DNA of 64,000 nt from G963668185 sp963668185 (GCA_963668185.1 OY764162.1:2418001-2482000); one strand, 5' to 3'. Positions 26,951 through 35,159 are shown, counted from the stretch's first letter. A program made the numbers and translations. Notes: generated from the sequence alone by a model not told the origin.

Positions 26951-27913
26951 TCAGCCGACCGGCGTTAGCAGGTCTGCGTAGTGAGAATCGGCGCCGCGGA
27001 CGATGTCGTTGTACAGGCGGCATAGCTGCGTTGTGACGGAGCCTTTCTCGCCGTCGCCGACGGCGTAGCCGTCAACCCTGCCGATGGCCTGAATCTCCAG
27101 CCCGGTGCCCGCAAGGAACACCTCGTCCGCCACGTATAGCTCCGTCCTGTCGATGTCCCGGCTCTCCACCTTGAGGCCCATGCCCTCCAGCAGTTCGCGT
27201 ACGAGCTTGACGGTGATGCTCTCCAGCACGCCCGCGGTCACGGGCGGCGTGGCCGCGACGCCGTCCCGTAAGACGAACACGCATGCGTGGGACAGTTCGG
27301 ACACCTTGCCGTCCTGGTTGAACGACAGGGCGTAGTCGTATCCGTGGAGTCTGGCCTCGTTGGACATGTACCGGGCGTTCTGGTAGTTGGAAATCGCCTT
27401 GGCGCGGGGCGGCATGACGTTGTCGGACAGGCGCTGCCACGTGACGAAGCCGCAGTTCAGCGCCCGCTCGGACTCCAGGAACGAGATGATGGGGCGGGAG
27501 AAGATTATGATCTCTCCGGGAAGGTCGATCACGGGAGAGTAGCCGGGGATTCCGCCGTCGAAGTAGGCGAGCGGCTGGACGTACACGTCCGACTTGAACT
27601 CGTTTGCTTCGAGTACGTCGGCGGTCGCCTGAACAAGATCGTCCACGGTCCAGCGCGAGGTCATCCGCATGATCTTCATGGAGTCGAGGAGCCTTCGCAT
27701 GTGGGCCGCGAGGTGGAAGACGTTCAGCTGCTCGGCGGCCGGGTTCCAGTAGCCCCTGATGCCCTCGAACACCATCGAGATCGAGGACCAGCCCAGCATG
27801 GACGCATGCACGGTCGCCTCGTCCCAGGGCACCAGCCGGTCCGATTTCCAGATGTACTTGGGCGGGCCGTCCGGGCCAATCCAGAAGCTTCGAGGCTGTT
27901 GTTGCTGGGCCAC
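26951..27913 (-). CDS. ilvE: Branched-chain amino acid aminotransferase (class IV)
   Basis: A 320-residue fold-type IV PLP enzyme. Features: HASMLGWSSISMVFEGIRGYWN near the N-terminus, the PLP lysine in RAKAISNYQNARYMSNEA, the glutamate in GKVSELSHACVFVL, and LAGTGLEIQAIGRVDGYAVGDG near the end. The layout fits IlvE/D-amino-acid aminotransferase. The start is GTG 27913, 6 nt downstream of the HpcH aldolase stop codon, forming an operon in which an aldol-derived 2-oxoacid could be transaminated. ilvE is the closest name, but substrate range is uncertain. Confidence 0.82.
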   Translation of the reverse strand: MAQQQQPRSFWIGPDGPPKYIWKSDRLVPWDEATVHASMLGWSSISMVFEGIRGYWNPAAEQLNVFHLAAHMRRLLDSMKIMRMTSRWTVDDLVQATADVLEANEFKSDVYVQPLAYFDGGIPGYSPVIDLPGEIIIFSRPIISFLESERALNCGFVTWQRLSDNVMPPRAKAISNYQNARYMSNEARLHGYDYALSFNQDGKVSELSHACVFVLRDGVAATPPVTAGVLESITVKLVRELLEGMGLKVESRDIDRTELYVADEVFLAGTGLEIQAIGRVDGYAVGDGEKGSVTTQLCRLYNDIVRGADSHYADLLTPVG

Positions 27914-27919
27914 TAGAGC

Positions 27920-28699
27920 TTACCCCCTGCTTTCTTCGAAGCTGCGAATGTCGTCCAGGAAGCCGCTGACTCCGCGCGCCAGCATCGGGTTGGTGCCGGA
28001 CGCCATCCACTGCACGCCTCGCTCGCGCCAGTACACGTAGTCGTCAACATCGCGCGTGATCGTGCCCGCCGCCTTGCCATTCGCGAGGGTTCGCTCGGTC
28101 AGCCTTTCGATGAGTTCCAGCACTTCCGGATGGCGCGTCTGGCCGGGGTAGCCCAGTGACGACGACAGGTCGGACGGTCCGAAGAAGAGCACGTCCACGT
28201 GATCGAGCGCGACGATGTCCTCGAAGTTGTCGACGGCCTCCAGCGTCTCGATCTGGAGTGCGATCAACGTCTCCTCGTTGGCGCGCCTGACGTAGTCAGC
28301 GATGGGCTCCCCAAGGCCGTAGTCGGCGGCGCGCGGCCCCGCCAGCCCGCGCTTCCCGATGGGCGGGTACTTGACGGCGGCGATCACGCTCTCGGCCTGT
28401 TCGACGGTGTTGACCATCGGAATCAGCACGCCCTGCGAGCCAGCGTCTATGAACTTCTGGATCACCTGCGGCGAGTTCTCGCCGATGCGCGTAACCGTGG
28501 ACATGCCCCGCAACTCGGCGGCCCGGTACAGGTTCTCCGCAACGTCCGGCATGAGCGTGGAGTGCTCGGCGTCCATGATCGCGAAGTCCAGGCCGAGCAG
28601 GCCCAGGACTTCGACCACGGACGGCGCATGCACGTCGTTGAAGACGCCCACGACAGGCTCGCCGGCCTTAAGTTTTCGCTTCAGTACGTTTTCGCGCAC
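27920..28699 (-). CDS. HpcH/HpaI family aldolase
   Basis: A 259-residue class II pyruvate-type aldolase. Key segments are GLDFAIMDAEHSTL (metal and base), STVTRIGENSP, IGKRGLAGPRAADYG, the metal-binding Glu in ALQIETLEAV, and FFGPSDLSSSLG. The family cleaves 2-oxo-4-hydroxy acids such as 2-keto-3-deoxy sugar acids or 4-hydroxy-2-oxo-heptanedioate. GTG 28699 is preceded by CAGGAGG. The element described at 28756-31114 inserted 48 bp upstream of it and may have separated it from its promoter. Confidence 0.88.
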   Translation of the reverse strand: MRENVLKRKLKAGEPVVGVFNDVHAPSVVEVLGLLGLDFAIMDAEHSTLMPDVAENLYRAAELRGMSTVTRIGENSPQVIQKFIDAGSQGVLIPMVNTVEQAESVIAAVKYPPIGKRGLAGPRAADYGLGEPIADYVRRANEETLIALQIETLEAVDNFEDIVALDHVDVLFFGPSDLSSSLGYPGQTRHPEVLELIERLTERTLANGKAAGTITRDVDDYVYWRERGVQWMASGTNPMLARGVSGFLDDIRSFEESRG

Positions 28700-28747
28700 G
28701 TTGCCTCCTGAAAACCGATTGGCTCTAACAAAGGGGCGGTAGGGACT

Positions 28748-28755
28748 GCGCCCTC
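28748..28755. repeat. Left target-site duplication GCGCCCTC
   Basis: An 8-bp direct repeat flanking the left inverted repeat. The same 8 bases abut the right inverted repeat at 31115-31122. Removing the element and one copy gives a continuous intergenic sequence downstream of eno. Confidence 0.8.
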
Positions 28756-28776
28756 GGTTCTGTTCAAAATGTGTTG
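28756..28776. repeat. Left terminal inverted repeat (21 bp)
   Basis: Exact reverse complement of 31094-31114. It begins 9 bp inside the non-coding tail after the element gene stop codon (28785), so almost no sequence is wasted at this end. Confidence 0.88.
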
Positions 28777-28784
28777 CGGCTTCG

Positions 28785-31049
28785 TCATTTGCGGCCCGTC
28801 AAACGCTTCCAGAGCGGCATAGGGATGGGCAATCGCCAATCGGGGATCGTGCGCCGCAGTGAAGCATCTACCTCGTCTCGGCGGAGATAAATCACGTTGC
28901 CGCTCTTTACGGTGCTCACCTTGTCAATCCAGTGGCCCAGGAACTCGTTAGCCTGTAGCACGCCGCCTACGCGGGGGACGCCAATTAAAATCTGCGTGTC
29001 GGTTGCCGTCCATTTCCCGTCTGCGGGCGGTGTCTCGGCGGTGTATAGGTCTTGGCTCAGCCTGGCGTTCAACTGATGATGCTTCAATTGCCATGTACGT
29101 TCGTCGAACTCCGTAGCCGTGACCGTGTGGACCCACTCAGGCAGGCTTTCGCCCCGGTGACGGCTTTCAAGTAGCAGGTCTTTTATCAACCGCGTTGAAG
29201 CATCCAGGTAATCGAACTGGGCTACGTCCTCGATGCGGTCAACGATGTCGGTCATGCGGTACAGGTACTCCGCATAGAAATCCTGCCCGATTCTATTCCG
29301 CAACGGCAACGCCTCGTTATCTAGGCGCACTTTCATGGCGCTATCGTCCGAGGCGACGCCGACCGGAGTGTTCACAAGGAAGGCGCGATTCCGAAACTCG
29401 TTTGAAAACTCGTCGGCGTTGGAGGTGATAACCGCGCAAGGGTAGTTGCCAGACTGCTCTACTAGCAGGTCGTAATACTTGGCTATCCTCTCAGCGTTAT
29501 TCTCGCCACGTTCTCCGAAACGTTTCTTGTCGATGTCCGCGTAGTAGATGGGCAGTATCCCCGCGTGGGCCGCCTTCTCCTCAAAAGCGGTCATGGTGAA
29601 TCCCTTAGAACCGATAGGGCTAGGTGCACCGAACATCGAGGTCTGAAGAAACTGCGACAGCGCACTCTTGCCGCAGTTTGATTCCCCGTAGATGATCGCT
29701 ATGTGCTTGAAGCTCTTGGATGCGTTCCCGCCTTCGACATGGCAGCGCCGCGCCAGCCCAGGCATGAACGGGGCAAAGTACAGCCAGCCCATGAAAGCGT
29801 AGTAGTTGCGTTGGAGTATGTCGGCCTTGTCTCCGAACTCATGGAACTTGTTGATAAAGTCGATTATGAGCTGGGCGTCGCGGTCGATCCCATCATCAGA
29901 GTTGGGGCGCTCAATCGCCCGGCCGTCATAGATGAACCTGTTTTCTCCGCGCTCTAAGTGGTGCCCCTTTGCAGGTTCACGCGGCACTTTGACGGATACC
30001 GCGTTGTTGATACGCCGGAAGGAACCGCGCCGCAGAACTGCTGGTGCGCCTGGGCGCGGGGGGTTGACTAGGTTCTCTTGCAAAGCCTCGCCTAGATGTG
30101 CGTCCAACTCCGCAGTTCGCACAGCTATTTGATCGGGATTGCCTATGCTTTCTACTCCGTCGAGCACCAAGATTTCTACTGTGTCGGCATCGTCCTCAAG
30201 CGCCTGCCTGCCCGCCGGCAAGTCCTCGGTTCGCACAAGGTGAGCCGCCTTGATCTGTGTCTTCAACGGAGTGCTAACCGCAACCTCGCGGACGGCCTCG
30301 TACTTTCGCATAAGGTTCTGCCACATCCATTCGTCGTTGTCGAACGCAAGCAGTACCTCACCTTGTTTCCCGGACATGGCCCGTTCCGACAAGTTGGCAG
30401 AACCCACAAGGACTCGTGAGAGGCCCGGCCGCTCTAGGAAATACAACTTTGAATGAACAATGCCGCCGGCCATCGCGTAGAACGCAGCGCGGCCCTCGAC
30501 CTGGTATTCCATCAATCGGCGGCTGTCGGGATGCGTGACACCGCCCAATCCCATGTATCCACGGGCTAGGACAGTTTCGATAGCCTCTTGCACTTTGACA
30601 ACCTTACTCGCGGATGCGGTCAGCAAGTCCTCGGCCCCGAAGACGACCTCCGCATGTGTAAAATCGTGGGTTGTCAGGAGCTTCAGGATCGTTGTGATCG
30701 ACGCGGTATAGGTCAGAGCATGGAAGGTGTCGAAGCCGCCCAGAAGCTCGCTACTGAACGTCTGGGAACGCCGTTCGGCAGGCCAGTACACTTCCAGGCT
30801 CAAAGCATCGCGCCGACGGTCTTCCGGCGTATCCATCCGCATTGCCAACGGCTCGGGGTCCGGGGATGCAAGGTTGACGGCCCTACTAGCTTTGAATAGG
30901 TCAGACTCCAGTATCTTGTATCCGCGCCCTGCACCTACCTTGCCCGTTCCAGTTGCCTTCAGGCGGCCAGTCACTATCCAGTTAGTGATCGTCTGGCGCG
31001 AGTAGCCCAGTAGATCCGCTGCCGATTCGGGTGTGTGCTCGCGGTCCAC
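28785..31049 (-). CDS. HTH - HKD (PLD-like) nuclease - SF3 helicase fusion protein
   Basis: A 754-residue protein. Residues about 5-50 are a MerR/excisionase-like winged HTH (TPESAADLLGYSRQTITNWI). Residues about 95-245 form one HKD nuclease domain, with His199-x-Lys201 in IVHSKLYFLERPG and GSANLSE at 216-222. Residues about 385-600 are a superfamily-3-type helicase: Walker A GESNCGKS at 455-462, Walker B ADID at 504-507, motif C AVITSN at 539-544 and candidate arginine fingers at 553/555. The C-terminal 150 residues are unassigned. SF3 helicases normally accompany HUH replication nucleases; pairing with an HKD nuclease is unusual. GTG start with GGAG upstream. The only gene of the TIR-bounded element, so a mobilisation role is inferred; a defence nuclease is the main alternative. 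Confidence 0.85.
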   Translation of the reverse strand: MDREHTPESAADLLGYSRQTITNWIVTGRLKATGTGKVGAGRGYKILESDLFKASRAVNLASPDPEPLAMRMDTPEDRRRDALSLEVYWPAERRSQTFSSELLGGFDTFHALTYTASITTILKLLTTHDFTHAEVVFGAEDLLTASASKVVKVQEAIETVLARGYMGLGGVTHPDSRRLMEYQVEGRAAFYAMAGGIVHSKLYFLERPGLSRVLVGSANLSERAMSGKQGEVLLAFDNDEWMWQNLMRKYEAVREVAVSTPLKTQIKAAHLVRTEDLPAGRQALEDDADTVEILVLDGVESIGNPDQIAVRTAELDAHLGEALQENLVNPPRPGAPAVLRRGSFRRINNAVSVKVPREPAKGHHLERGENRFIYDGRAIERPNSDDGIDRDAQLIIDFINKFHEFGDKADILQRNYYAFMGWLYFAPFMPGLARRCHVEGGNASKSFKHIAIIYGESNCGKSALSQFLQTSMFGAPSPIGSKGFTMTAFEEKAAHAGILPIYYADIDKKRFGERGENNAERIAKYYDLLVEQSGNYPCAVITSNADEFSNEFRNRAFLVNTPVGVASDDSAMKVRLDNEALPLRNRIGQDFYAEYLYRMTDIVDRIEDVAQFDYLDASTRLIKDLLLESRHRGESLPEWVHTVTATEFDERTWQLKHHQLNARLSQDLYTAETPPADGKWTATDTQILIGVPRVGGVLQANEFLGHWIDKVSTVKSGNVIYLRRDEVDASLRRTIPDWRLPIPMPLWKRLTGRK

Positions 31050-31054
31050 TACGT

Positions 31055-31096
31055 CAACTCCGTTTGATAACTTTACAACTCCGTTGGTTCTGTCAA
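31055..31096 (-). promoter_or_regulatory. Promoter and putative autoregulatory operator of the HKD-SF3 gene
   Basis: On the minus strand TTGACA (31096-31091) overlaps the right inverted repeat and is followed after 17 bp by a weak -10, AAGTTA (31073-31068). The 10-bp direct repeat AACGGAGTTG occurs twice, at 31076-31085 in the spacer and at 31055-31064, exactly 21 bp apart (two helical turns). The second copy contains the GGAG ribosome site. Binding by the protein's own HTH would repress transcription, as in many transposons. Confidence 0.55.
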
Positions 31097-31114
31097 CACA
31101 TTTTGAACAGAACC
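31094..31114. repeat. Right terminal inverted repeat (21 bp)
   Basis: Exact reverse complement of the left repeat. The outer 8 bases ACAGAACC are repeated in inverse orientation at 31086-31093, creating a 29-bp hairpin-capable end found only on this side. This asymmetry could mark the origin end of a strand-specific mechanism, or it could simply be the operator of the gene. Confidence 0.88.
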
Positions 31115-31122
31115 GCGCCCTC
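31115..31122. repeat. Right target-site duplication GCGCCCTC
   Basis: The second copy of the 8-bp direct repeat, 10 bp downstream of the eno stop codon. Confidence 0.8.
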
Positions 31123-31132
31123 GACTGGAACG

Positions 31133-32422
31133 CTAACTCAGAAACCTCTCATAGACGGCTGCGCCGGAGAATTTTGCTTGGTCTCCCAGTTCTTCTTCGA
31201 TTCTGAGCAGGCGGTTGTACTTTGCCGTTCGGTCGCTTCGCGCCGGGGCACCCGCTTTAATCTGTCCTGCCGCGGTCCCAACCGCGATGTCGGCGATCGT
31301 CACGTCCTCCGTCTCGCCGGACCTGTGGCTGACGACGGTTCCCCAACCGGCGCCCTTGGTGACGTTGACTGCCTCGATCGTTTCGGAGACGGTTCCGGTC
31401 TGGTTCGGTTTGATCAGGACAGCGTTGGACGAGTCCTGCTCGATGCCCATCCGGATCCGGTCCAGGTTTGCGGTGTACAGGTCGTCGCCGACAAGCTGGA
31501 CTCTGCCCCCAAGCAGCCGGTTTAGCAAAGTCCACTCGTCCCAGTCATCTTCGGCCATGCCGTCTTCGATGCTGATCAGGGGGTAGTCGCGGCTCCAGCG
31601 CTCGTACATGTGGATCAGTTCCGCCGCCGAGAGCACCGCTTCCTCGCGGTGCAGGGCGTAGATGTCCTTCCTGGTCCTGAGTTCCGTCGCAGCAGTGTCT
31701 ATGGCGATGAAGCACTGCTTGCCCGCCTCGTATCCGGCGCGGTCGATGGCTTGCAGGATCAATTCCATGCCGTGCACGTTCGATGCCATCGCCGGCGTGA
31801 AGCCGCCCTCGTAGCCTACGCTTCGACCGAAGCCGCGCTCGCCGAAGATCTGGCCGAGGTAGTGGTACACCTCCGCGCCCGCCCGCAGCGCTTGGCTGAA
31901 GGTGTCGAAGCCGGCGGGCACGACCATGAACTCCTGGAAGTCCGTCGAGTTAAGCGCGTGCTGGCCGCCGTTGATGATGTTGAGTAACGGCACGGGAAGA
32001 ACGAAGTCGTCGCCGTTCGCGAGCAGTCGATAGACGGGGACGCCTTTGCTCTGCGCGAGGGCGCAGGTGAAGGCGAGGGACACGCCGAGGATCGCGTTGC
32101 TGCCGAGCCTGGACTTGTCGCCTGTGCCGTCCATCTCGATCATCGTGCGGTCCAGCGTCTCCTGGTCCAGGTCGTCCCGCCCAAGCAGCTCTGACCTGAT
32201 CTCGCCGCGCACGCCCTGGACTGCCCGGTCAACGCTCTGACCCCAGAAGCGAGACTCATCGCCGTCGCGCAGTTCGACGGCCTCCGTGCCGCCCGTGCTC
32301 GTGCCGGCGGGCACCGCGGCGCGGCCCACGGCCCCGTCCGTGAGCGTTACGTCCACCTCAACCGTCGGGATGCCGCGCGAGTCCAGGATCTGGCGCGCGT
32401 GCACATCCGCAATCTTCGTCAA
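31133..32422 (-). CDS. eno: Enolase
   Basis: This 429-residue enzyme converts 2-phosphoglycerate to phosphoenolpyruvate. Canonical motifs: ADVHARQILDSRGIPTVEVDV at the N-terminus, GNAI…SLAFTCALA, the metal ligands in SIEDGMAEDDWD and LVGDDLYTANLDR, the catalytic lysine in VLIKPNQTGTVSE and SHRSGETED. TTG 32422 with GGAG 9 nt upstream gives the standard enolase N-terminus (TKIADVHARQ); the ATG at 32461 would add 13 unconserved residues. The mobile element lies immediately downstream and may have displaced its terminator. Confidence 0.97.
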   Translation of the reverse strand: MTKIADVHARQILDSRGIPTVEVDVTLTDGAVGRAAVPAGTSTGGTEAVELRDGDESRFWGQSVDRAVQGVRGEIRSELLGRDDLDQETLDRTMIEMDGTGDKSRLGSNAILGVSLAFTCALAQSKGVPVYRLLANGDDFVLPVPLLNIINGGQHALNSTDFQEFMVVPAGFDTFSQALRAGAEVYHYLGQIFGERGFGRSVGYEGGFTPAMASNVHGMELILQAIDRAGYEAGKQCFIAIDTAATELRTRKDIYALHREEAVLSAAELIHMYERWSRDYPLISIEDGMAEDDWDEWTLLNRLLGGRVQLVGDDLYTANLDRIRMGIEQDSSNAVLIKPNQTGTVSETIEAVNVTKGAGWGTVVSHRSGETEDVTIADIAVGTAAGQIKAGAPARSDRTAKYNRLLRIEEELGDQAKFSGAAVYERFLS

Positions 32423-32611
32423 ATGCGTTGCTCCGGTTCTTCGAATCGCCTGCCGCCTCACTTCTGGTCGATCCGGTAGCTCGTCCGGAAGCGCTCTGGC
32501 TACGGCGTGGAGTCTTCATTGTATCCCAACCGACTTGCACCCTGCGCAGAATCGGGCCTATAGGCGCTCCACTATAATGGCTAACTTCAAAGCGTTCGAA
32601 AGGAGACGACA

Positions 32612-33460
32612 CTGTCCCACAAACCCGGCTCGACCGTCCTCATTACCGGCGCGTCCTCCGGCATCGGCATGGTAACCGCGCTGCTGCTGGCCGAGCACGG
32701 ATACGCGGTCTTCGGCACGAGCCGATCCGAGGAACGGCTGGCGACACTCCGGTCGGAGGCGGAGCGGCGGGGCGTCGATGTCAGGGGCGTGGCGCTGGAC
32801 ATCAACGATGAGACCGCCGTGGACTCGGCGATGCCGGAGTTGCTGGACGACGCGGGAGGCGCGTTCGACGTACTCGTGAACAACGCCGGCTACGGCCTGT
32901 GGGGGCCGGTGCAGAGCCTCGCGATGGACGAGTTGAGGGCGCAGTTCGAGACCAACGTCTTTGCAGCCGTCAAGCTCACCAATGCGGTGCTGCCGGCGAT
33001 GATCGAGCGGCGCGGGGGAACGATCGTGAACGTGAGCTCGGTGCTCGGAAGGATCGGGACGCCGTTCAACGGAGCGTACGCGGCCAGCAAGTTCGCCCTG
33101 GAGGGGCTGAGCGAGGCCTTGCGCGTGGAACTGAAGCCGTTCGGCGTGCACGTTGCCCTGGTGGAGCCCGGACTGTTCGATACCGGGTTCATCGACAACA
33201 TGACGAGGTCGCGAGGGTCTGCGGATCCCGGCTCGCCGTACCAGCCGTACATGGACAGGTACCGGAACCGGCACAGGCGATTCGAGTTCCGGGCCGCGGA
33301 CCCGATCAAGGTCGCCAGGGTTATCCTCAAGATCGTGCGCTCCGGCGCTCCGGCGCTCCGGCACCCCGTCGGCATGGACGCTAGGGCGGGAACGCTCGGC
33401 GCGCGTCTCATCCCGGCGCGGCTGTACGAGACGTTGCTGTCCCGCGCTACGTTGGGGTGA
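32612..33460 (+). CDS. SDR family oxidoreductase with apparent CTG start
   Basis: A classical short-chain dehydrogenase of about 282 residues. The cofactor motif TGASSGIG lies before the first ATG (32669), so translation must begin upstream. Between the in-frame TAA at 32582 and that ATG there is no ATG, GTG or TTG; CTG at 32612 sits 6 nt after AAAGGAG. NNAGYG, the catalytic Ser in VNVSSVLG and YAASK complete the active site. A Rossmann arginine (TSRSEE) suggests NADPH. The substrate is unknown. Confidence 0.85.
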   Translation: MSHKPGSTVLITGASSGIGMVTALLLAEHGYAVFGTSRSEERLATLRSEAERRGVDVRGVALDINDETAVDSAMPELLDDAGGAFDVLVNNAGYGLWGPVQSLAMDELRAQFETNVFAAVKLTNAVLPAMIERRGGTIVNVSSVLGRIGTPFNGAYAASKFALEGLSEALRVELKPFGVHVALVEPGLFDTGFIDNMTRSRGSADPGSPYQPYMDRYRNRHRRFEFRAADPIKVARVILKIVRSGAPALRHPVGMDARAGTLGARLIPARLYETLLSRATLG

Positions 33461-33493
33461 GAGGGCGCCAAAAAATGTCCTGCACCCGCGCGT

Positions 33494-33543
33494 CGGAGAA
33501 CCCCATCCCGACCTTCCCCAGCAGACTGGGGAAGGGGTCAGAG
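33494..33543. repeat. R1 palindromic repeat
   Basis: A full-length R1 (GAACCCCATCCCGACCTTCC then CCAGCAGACTGGGGAAGGGG) between the convergent SDR and recO genes, in the same placement as between glyA and rnc. Confidence 0.85.
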
Positions 33544-33574
33544 ATGGACACGCTCTGAGGCCGGGGGCCGGGAG

Positions 33575-34351
33575 TCAGGTCGCGGCGCCGCTTGCCGATG
33601 CCAGGCGCCGCATGAAGTCGGCGCTGCGTATGTCGCGCTCGGCGACGTGCCTGAGTTGGGCGCCGAGCACGCGCCCGACCTCGGCCCAGGTCCGGTCCGC
33701 GAGTTCCAGCGTAAGCGCGTGCGCCAGCGGTTGCCTGTCGAGATAACGCAGGGCCTTCATCGCCCTCACCGACAGGACGGTCAGCGCGCCGCCGGACTCG
33801 TGGCGGCACCTTGAACAGACCACGCCGCTGTCGTCATGGCAGAACGTGTGCCTGGCGGGCTGCAGGTCTTCACGGCAGTAAACGCAGCGGTATAGCTCGG
33901 GCCCAAAGCCTGAGATGGTAAGCAGCCGGAGTTCGAAGTGGCGCAGGAGCGGCGCGTGCGCTGCGGAGGCTTCCAGGTGAGCGAGCGACATTGCCAGGAG
34001 CCGGTAGGTCTCGTGCGACGGAGTGTCCTCGACGCTGAACGCGTCCGCGGCCTCCGCCATGTACAGCGCGGCGGACAGGCTCTCAAGGTCGTCTTTCAGG
34101 GCAAGGCGGCTGTCGAGGGTCTCCGCCTCGGTGACGTGGTCGAGCGATCTGCCCACGGCAATCGAGGCGTGGACGCGGTTCAGCAGTTCCAGGTGGCCGC
34201 CCAGCTTGCTCTTGGGCCGCCGGACTCCCCTCGCGACCGCGCGGACCTTGCCGACGGACGGCGAGAGCAGCGTGACGATCCGGTCCGCCTCGCCGAGGGA
34301 CTGCTGGCGAAGCACTATGGCTTCGGTCTTGTATATGCGGGGTCTTGGCAT
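33575..34351 (-). CDS. recO: DNA repair protein RecO
   Basis: A 258-residue recombination mediator that loads RecA on SSB-coated gaps with RecR. It has an N-terminal OB fold (YKTEAIVLRQQSLGEADRIVTLLSPSVGKVRAVARGVRRPKSKLG) and the zinc site CVYCREDLQ…CSRCRHESGG. The length is normal. It lies 95 bp downstream of recR on the same strand, with two R2 repeats between them. Confidence 0.95.
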   Translation of the reverse strand: MPRPRIYKTEAIVLRQQSLGEADRIVTLLSPSVGKVRAVARGVRRPKSKLGGHLELLNRVHASIAVGRSLDHVTEAETLDSRLALKDDLESLSAALYMAEAADAFSVEDTPSHETYRLLAMSLAHLEASAAHAPLLRHFELRLLTISGFGPELYRCVYCREDLQPARHTFCHDDSGVVCSRCRHESGGALTVLSVRAMKALRYLDRQPLAHALTLELADRTWAEVGRVLGAQLRHVAERDIRSADFMRRLASASGAAT

Positions 34352-34364
34352 GTGCGCTCCCGCT

Positions 34365-34437
34365 TCGGCTCCGTTCGTGGTGAGCTTGTCGAACCACGAA
34401 CGGCGTTTCGACCCTTCGACAGGATCAGGGCGAACGG
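34365..34437. repeat. Two R2 repeats between recR and recO
   Basis: A copy in one orientation (GTTCGTGGTGAGCTTGTCGA, about 34371-34403) is followed at once by one in the other orientation (CCTTCGACAGGATCAGGGCG, about 34410-34437), forming a long imperfect inverted pair. Confidence 0.75.
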
Positions 34438-34446
34438 ATTTCTTTC

Positions 34447-35055
34447 TCAGAACTCCTGGCGGCCCTGTATGGCGCGTGTCAGCGTCACCTCGTCGGCGTA
34501 CTCCAGGTCGCTGCCTGCGGGCAGGCCGCGTGCCGGCCTCGTCACCGTGAGGCCCAGCGGTTGCAGGAGGCCGTGGATGTACATGGACGTGGCCTCTCCC
34601 TCCACGTTCGGGTTGGTGGCGAGGATTACCTCCTGCACTTCGTTCGCGCCGACGCGCTCCAGCAGAGGCCCGATCTTGAGGTCGTCCGGCCCCACGCCGT
34701 TCATCGGGGAGATCACGCCGTGCAGTACGTGGTAGAGGCCGTCGAAACTGTTAGTCTTCTCGAGGGCCTGCACGTCCAGCGGCTCCTCTACTATGCACAG
34801 CCGGGTGCGGTCCCGTCCCGGGTCGGCGCACACGGAGCACAACTCTGCCTCGGAGATGTTGAAGCAGTCCCGGCACAGGGCGATGCTCTCCTTGACGGAC
34901 AGGATCGCCTGCGCCAGCCCACTCGCGTCCTCGGAGGGCGTGCGAATGACGTGGTACGCGAGACGCTGGGCGGTCTTCGGGCCTATGCCGGGGAGCTTGT
35001 TGAACTCCTCGATCAGGCGCACCAGCGCGCCTGACATCGGGCGTCTGTTGATCAT
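34447..35055 (-). CDS. recR: Recombination protein RecR
   Basis: A 202-residue protein with an HhH motif (LIEEFNKLPGIGPKTAQRLAYH), a four-cysteine zinc finger (CRDCFNISEAELCSVC) and a TOPRIM domain (LCIVEEPLDVQALEKTNSFDGLYHVLHG). It forms a DNA clamp with RecO. ATG 35055 is used here; a second ATG 6 codons later (35037) fits the family N-terminus equally well. It belongs to the widespread dnaX-ybaB-recR cluster, here interrupted by an R2 repeat after ybaB. Confidence 0.95.
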   Translation of the reverse strand: MINRRPMSGALVRLIEEFNKLPGIGPKTAQRLAYHVIRTPSEDASGLAQAILSVKESIALCRDCFNISEAELCSVCADPGRDRTRLCIVEEPLDVQALEKTNSFDGLYHVLHGVISPMNGVGPDDLKIGPLLERVGANEVQEVILATNPNVEGEATSMYIHGLLQPLGLTVTRPARGLPAGSDLEYADEVTLTRAIQGRQEF

Positions 35056-35064
35056 GGCCTGGGG

Positions 35065-35095
35065 CGGCCCTTCGACAGGCTCAGGGCGAACGGAT
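35065..35095. repeat. R2 repeat inside the dnaX-ybaB-recR operon
   Basis: CCTTCGACAGGCTCAGGGCG followed by AACGGA, lying in the 104 bp between ybaB and recR where most bacteria have little or no gap. Confidence 0.8.
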
Positions 35096-35159
35096 TTCGC
35101 GAGTCCTGTAGAAGCCCGGCGAGAGCCTCGGCGTCGGTTGTGGACTGGCCGGGCACGGG

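Larger units (their letters stand above)
28756..31114. mobile_element. 2.36-kb TIR-bounded element carrying one HTH-HKD-SF3 gene
   Basis: Perfect 21-bp terminal inverted repeats (left 28756-28776, beginning GGTTCTGTTCAAAATG; right 31094-31114) enclose one gene and are flanked by an 8-bp target duplication. The right end carries an additional palindrome, GGTTCTGT at 31086-31093 facing ACAGAACC at 31107-31114 around a 13-nt spacer; the left end lacks it. No DDE, HUH, serine or tyrosine transposase is encoded. The encoded HKD nuclease-helicase is therefore either a new kind of mobilisation enzyme or cargo of a non-autonomous element moved in trans. The insertion lies between eno and the HpcH aldolase gene without breaking either. 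Confidence 0.85.
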
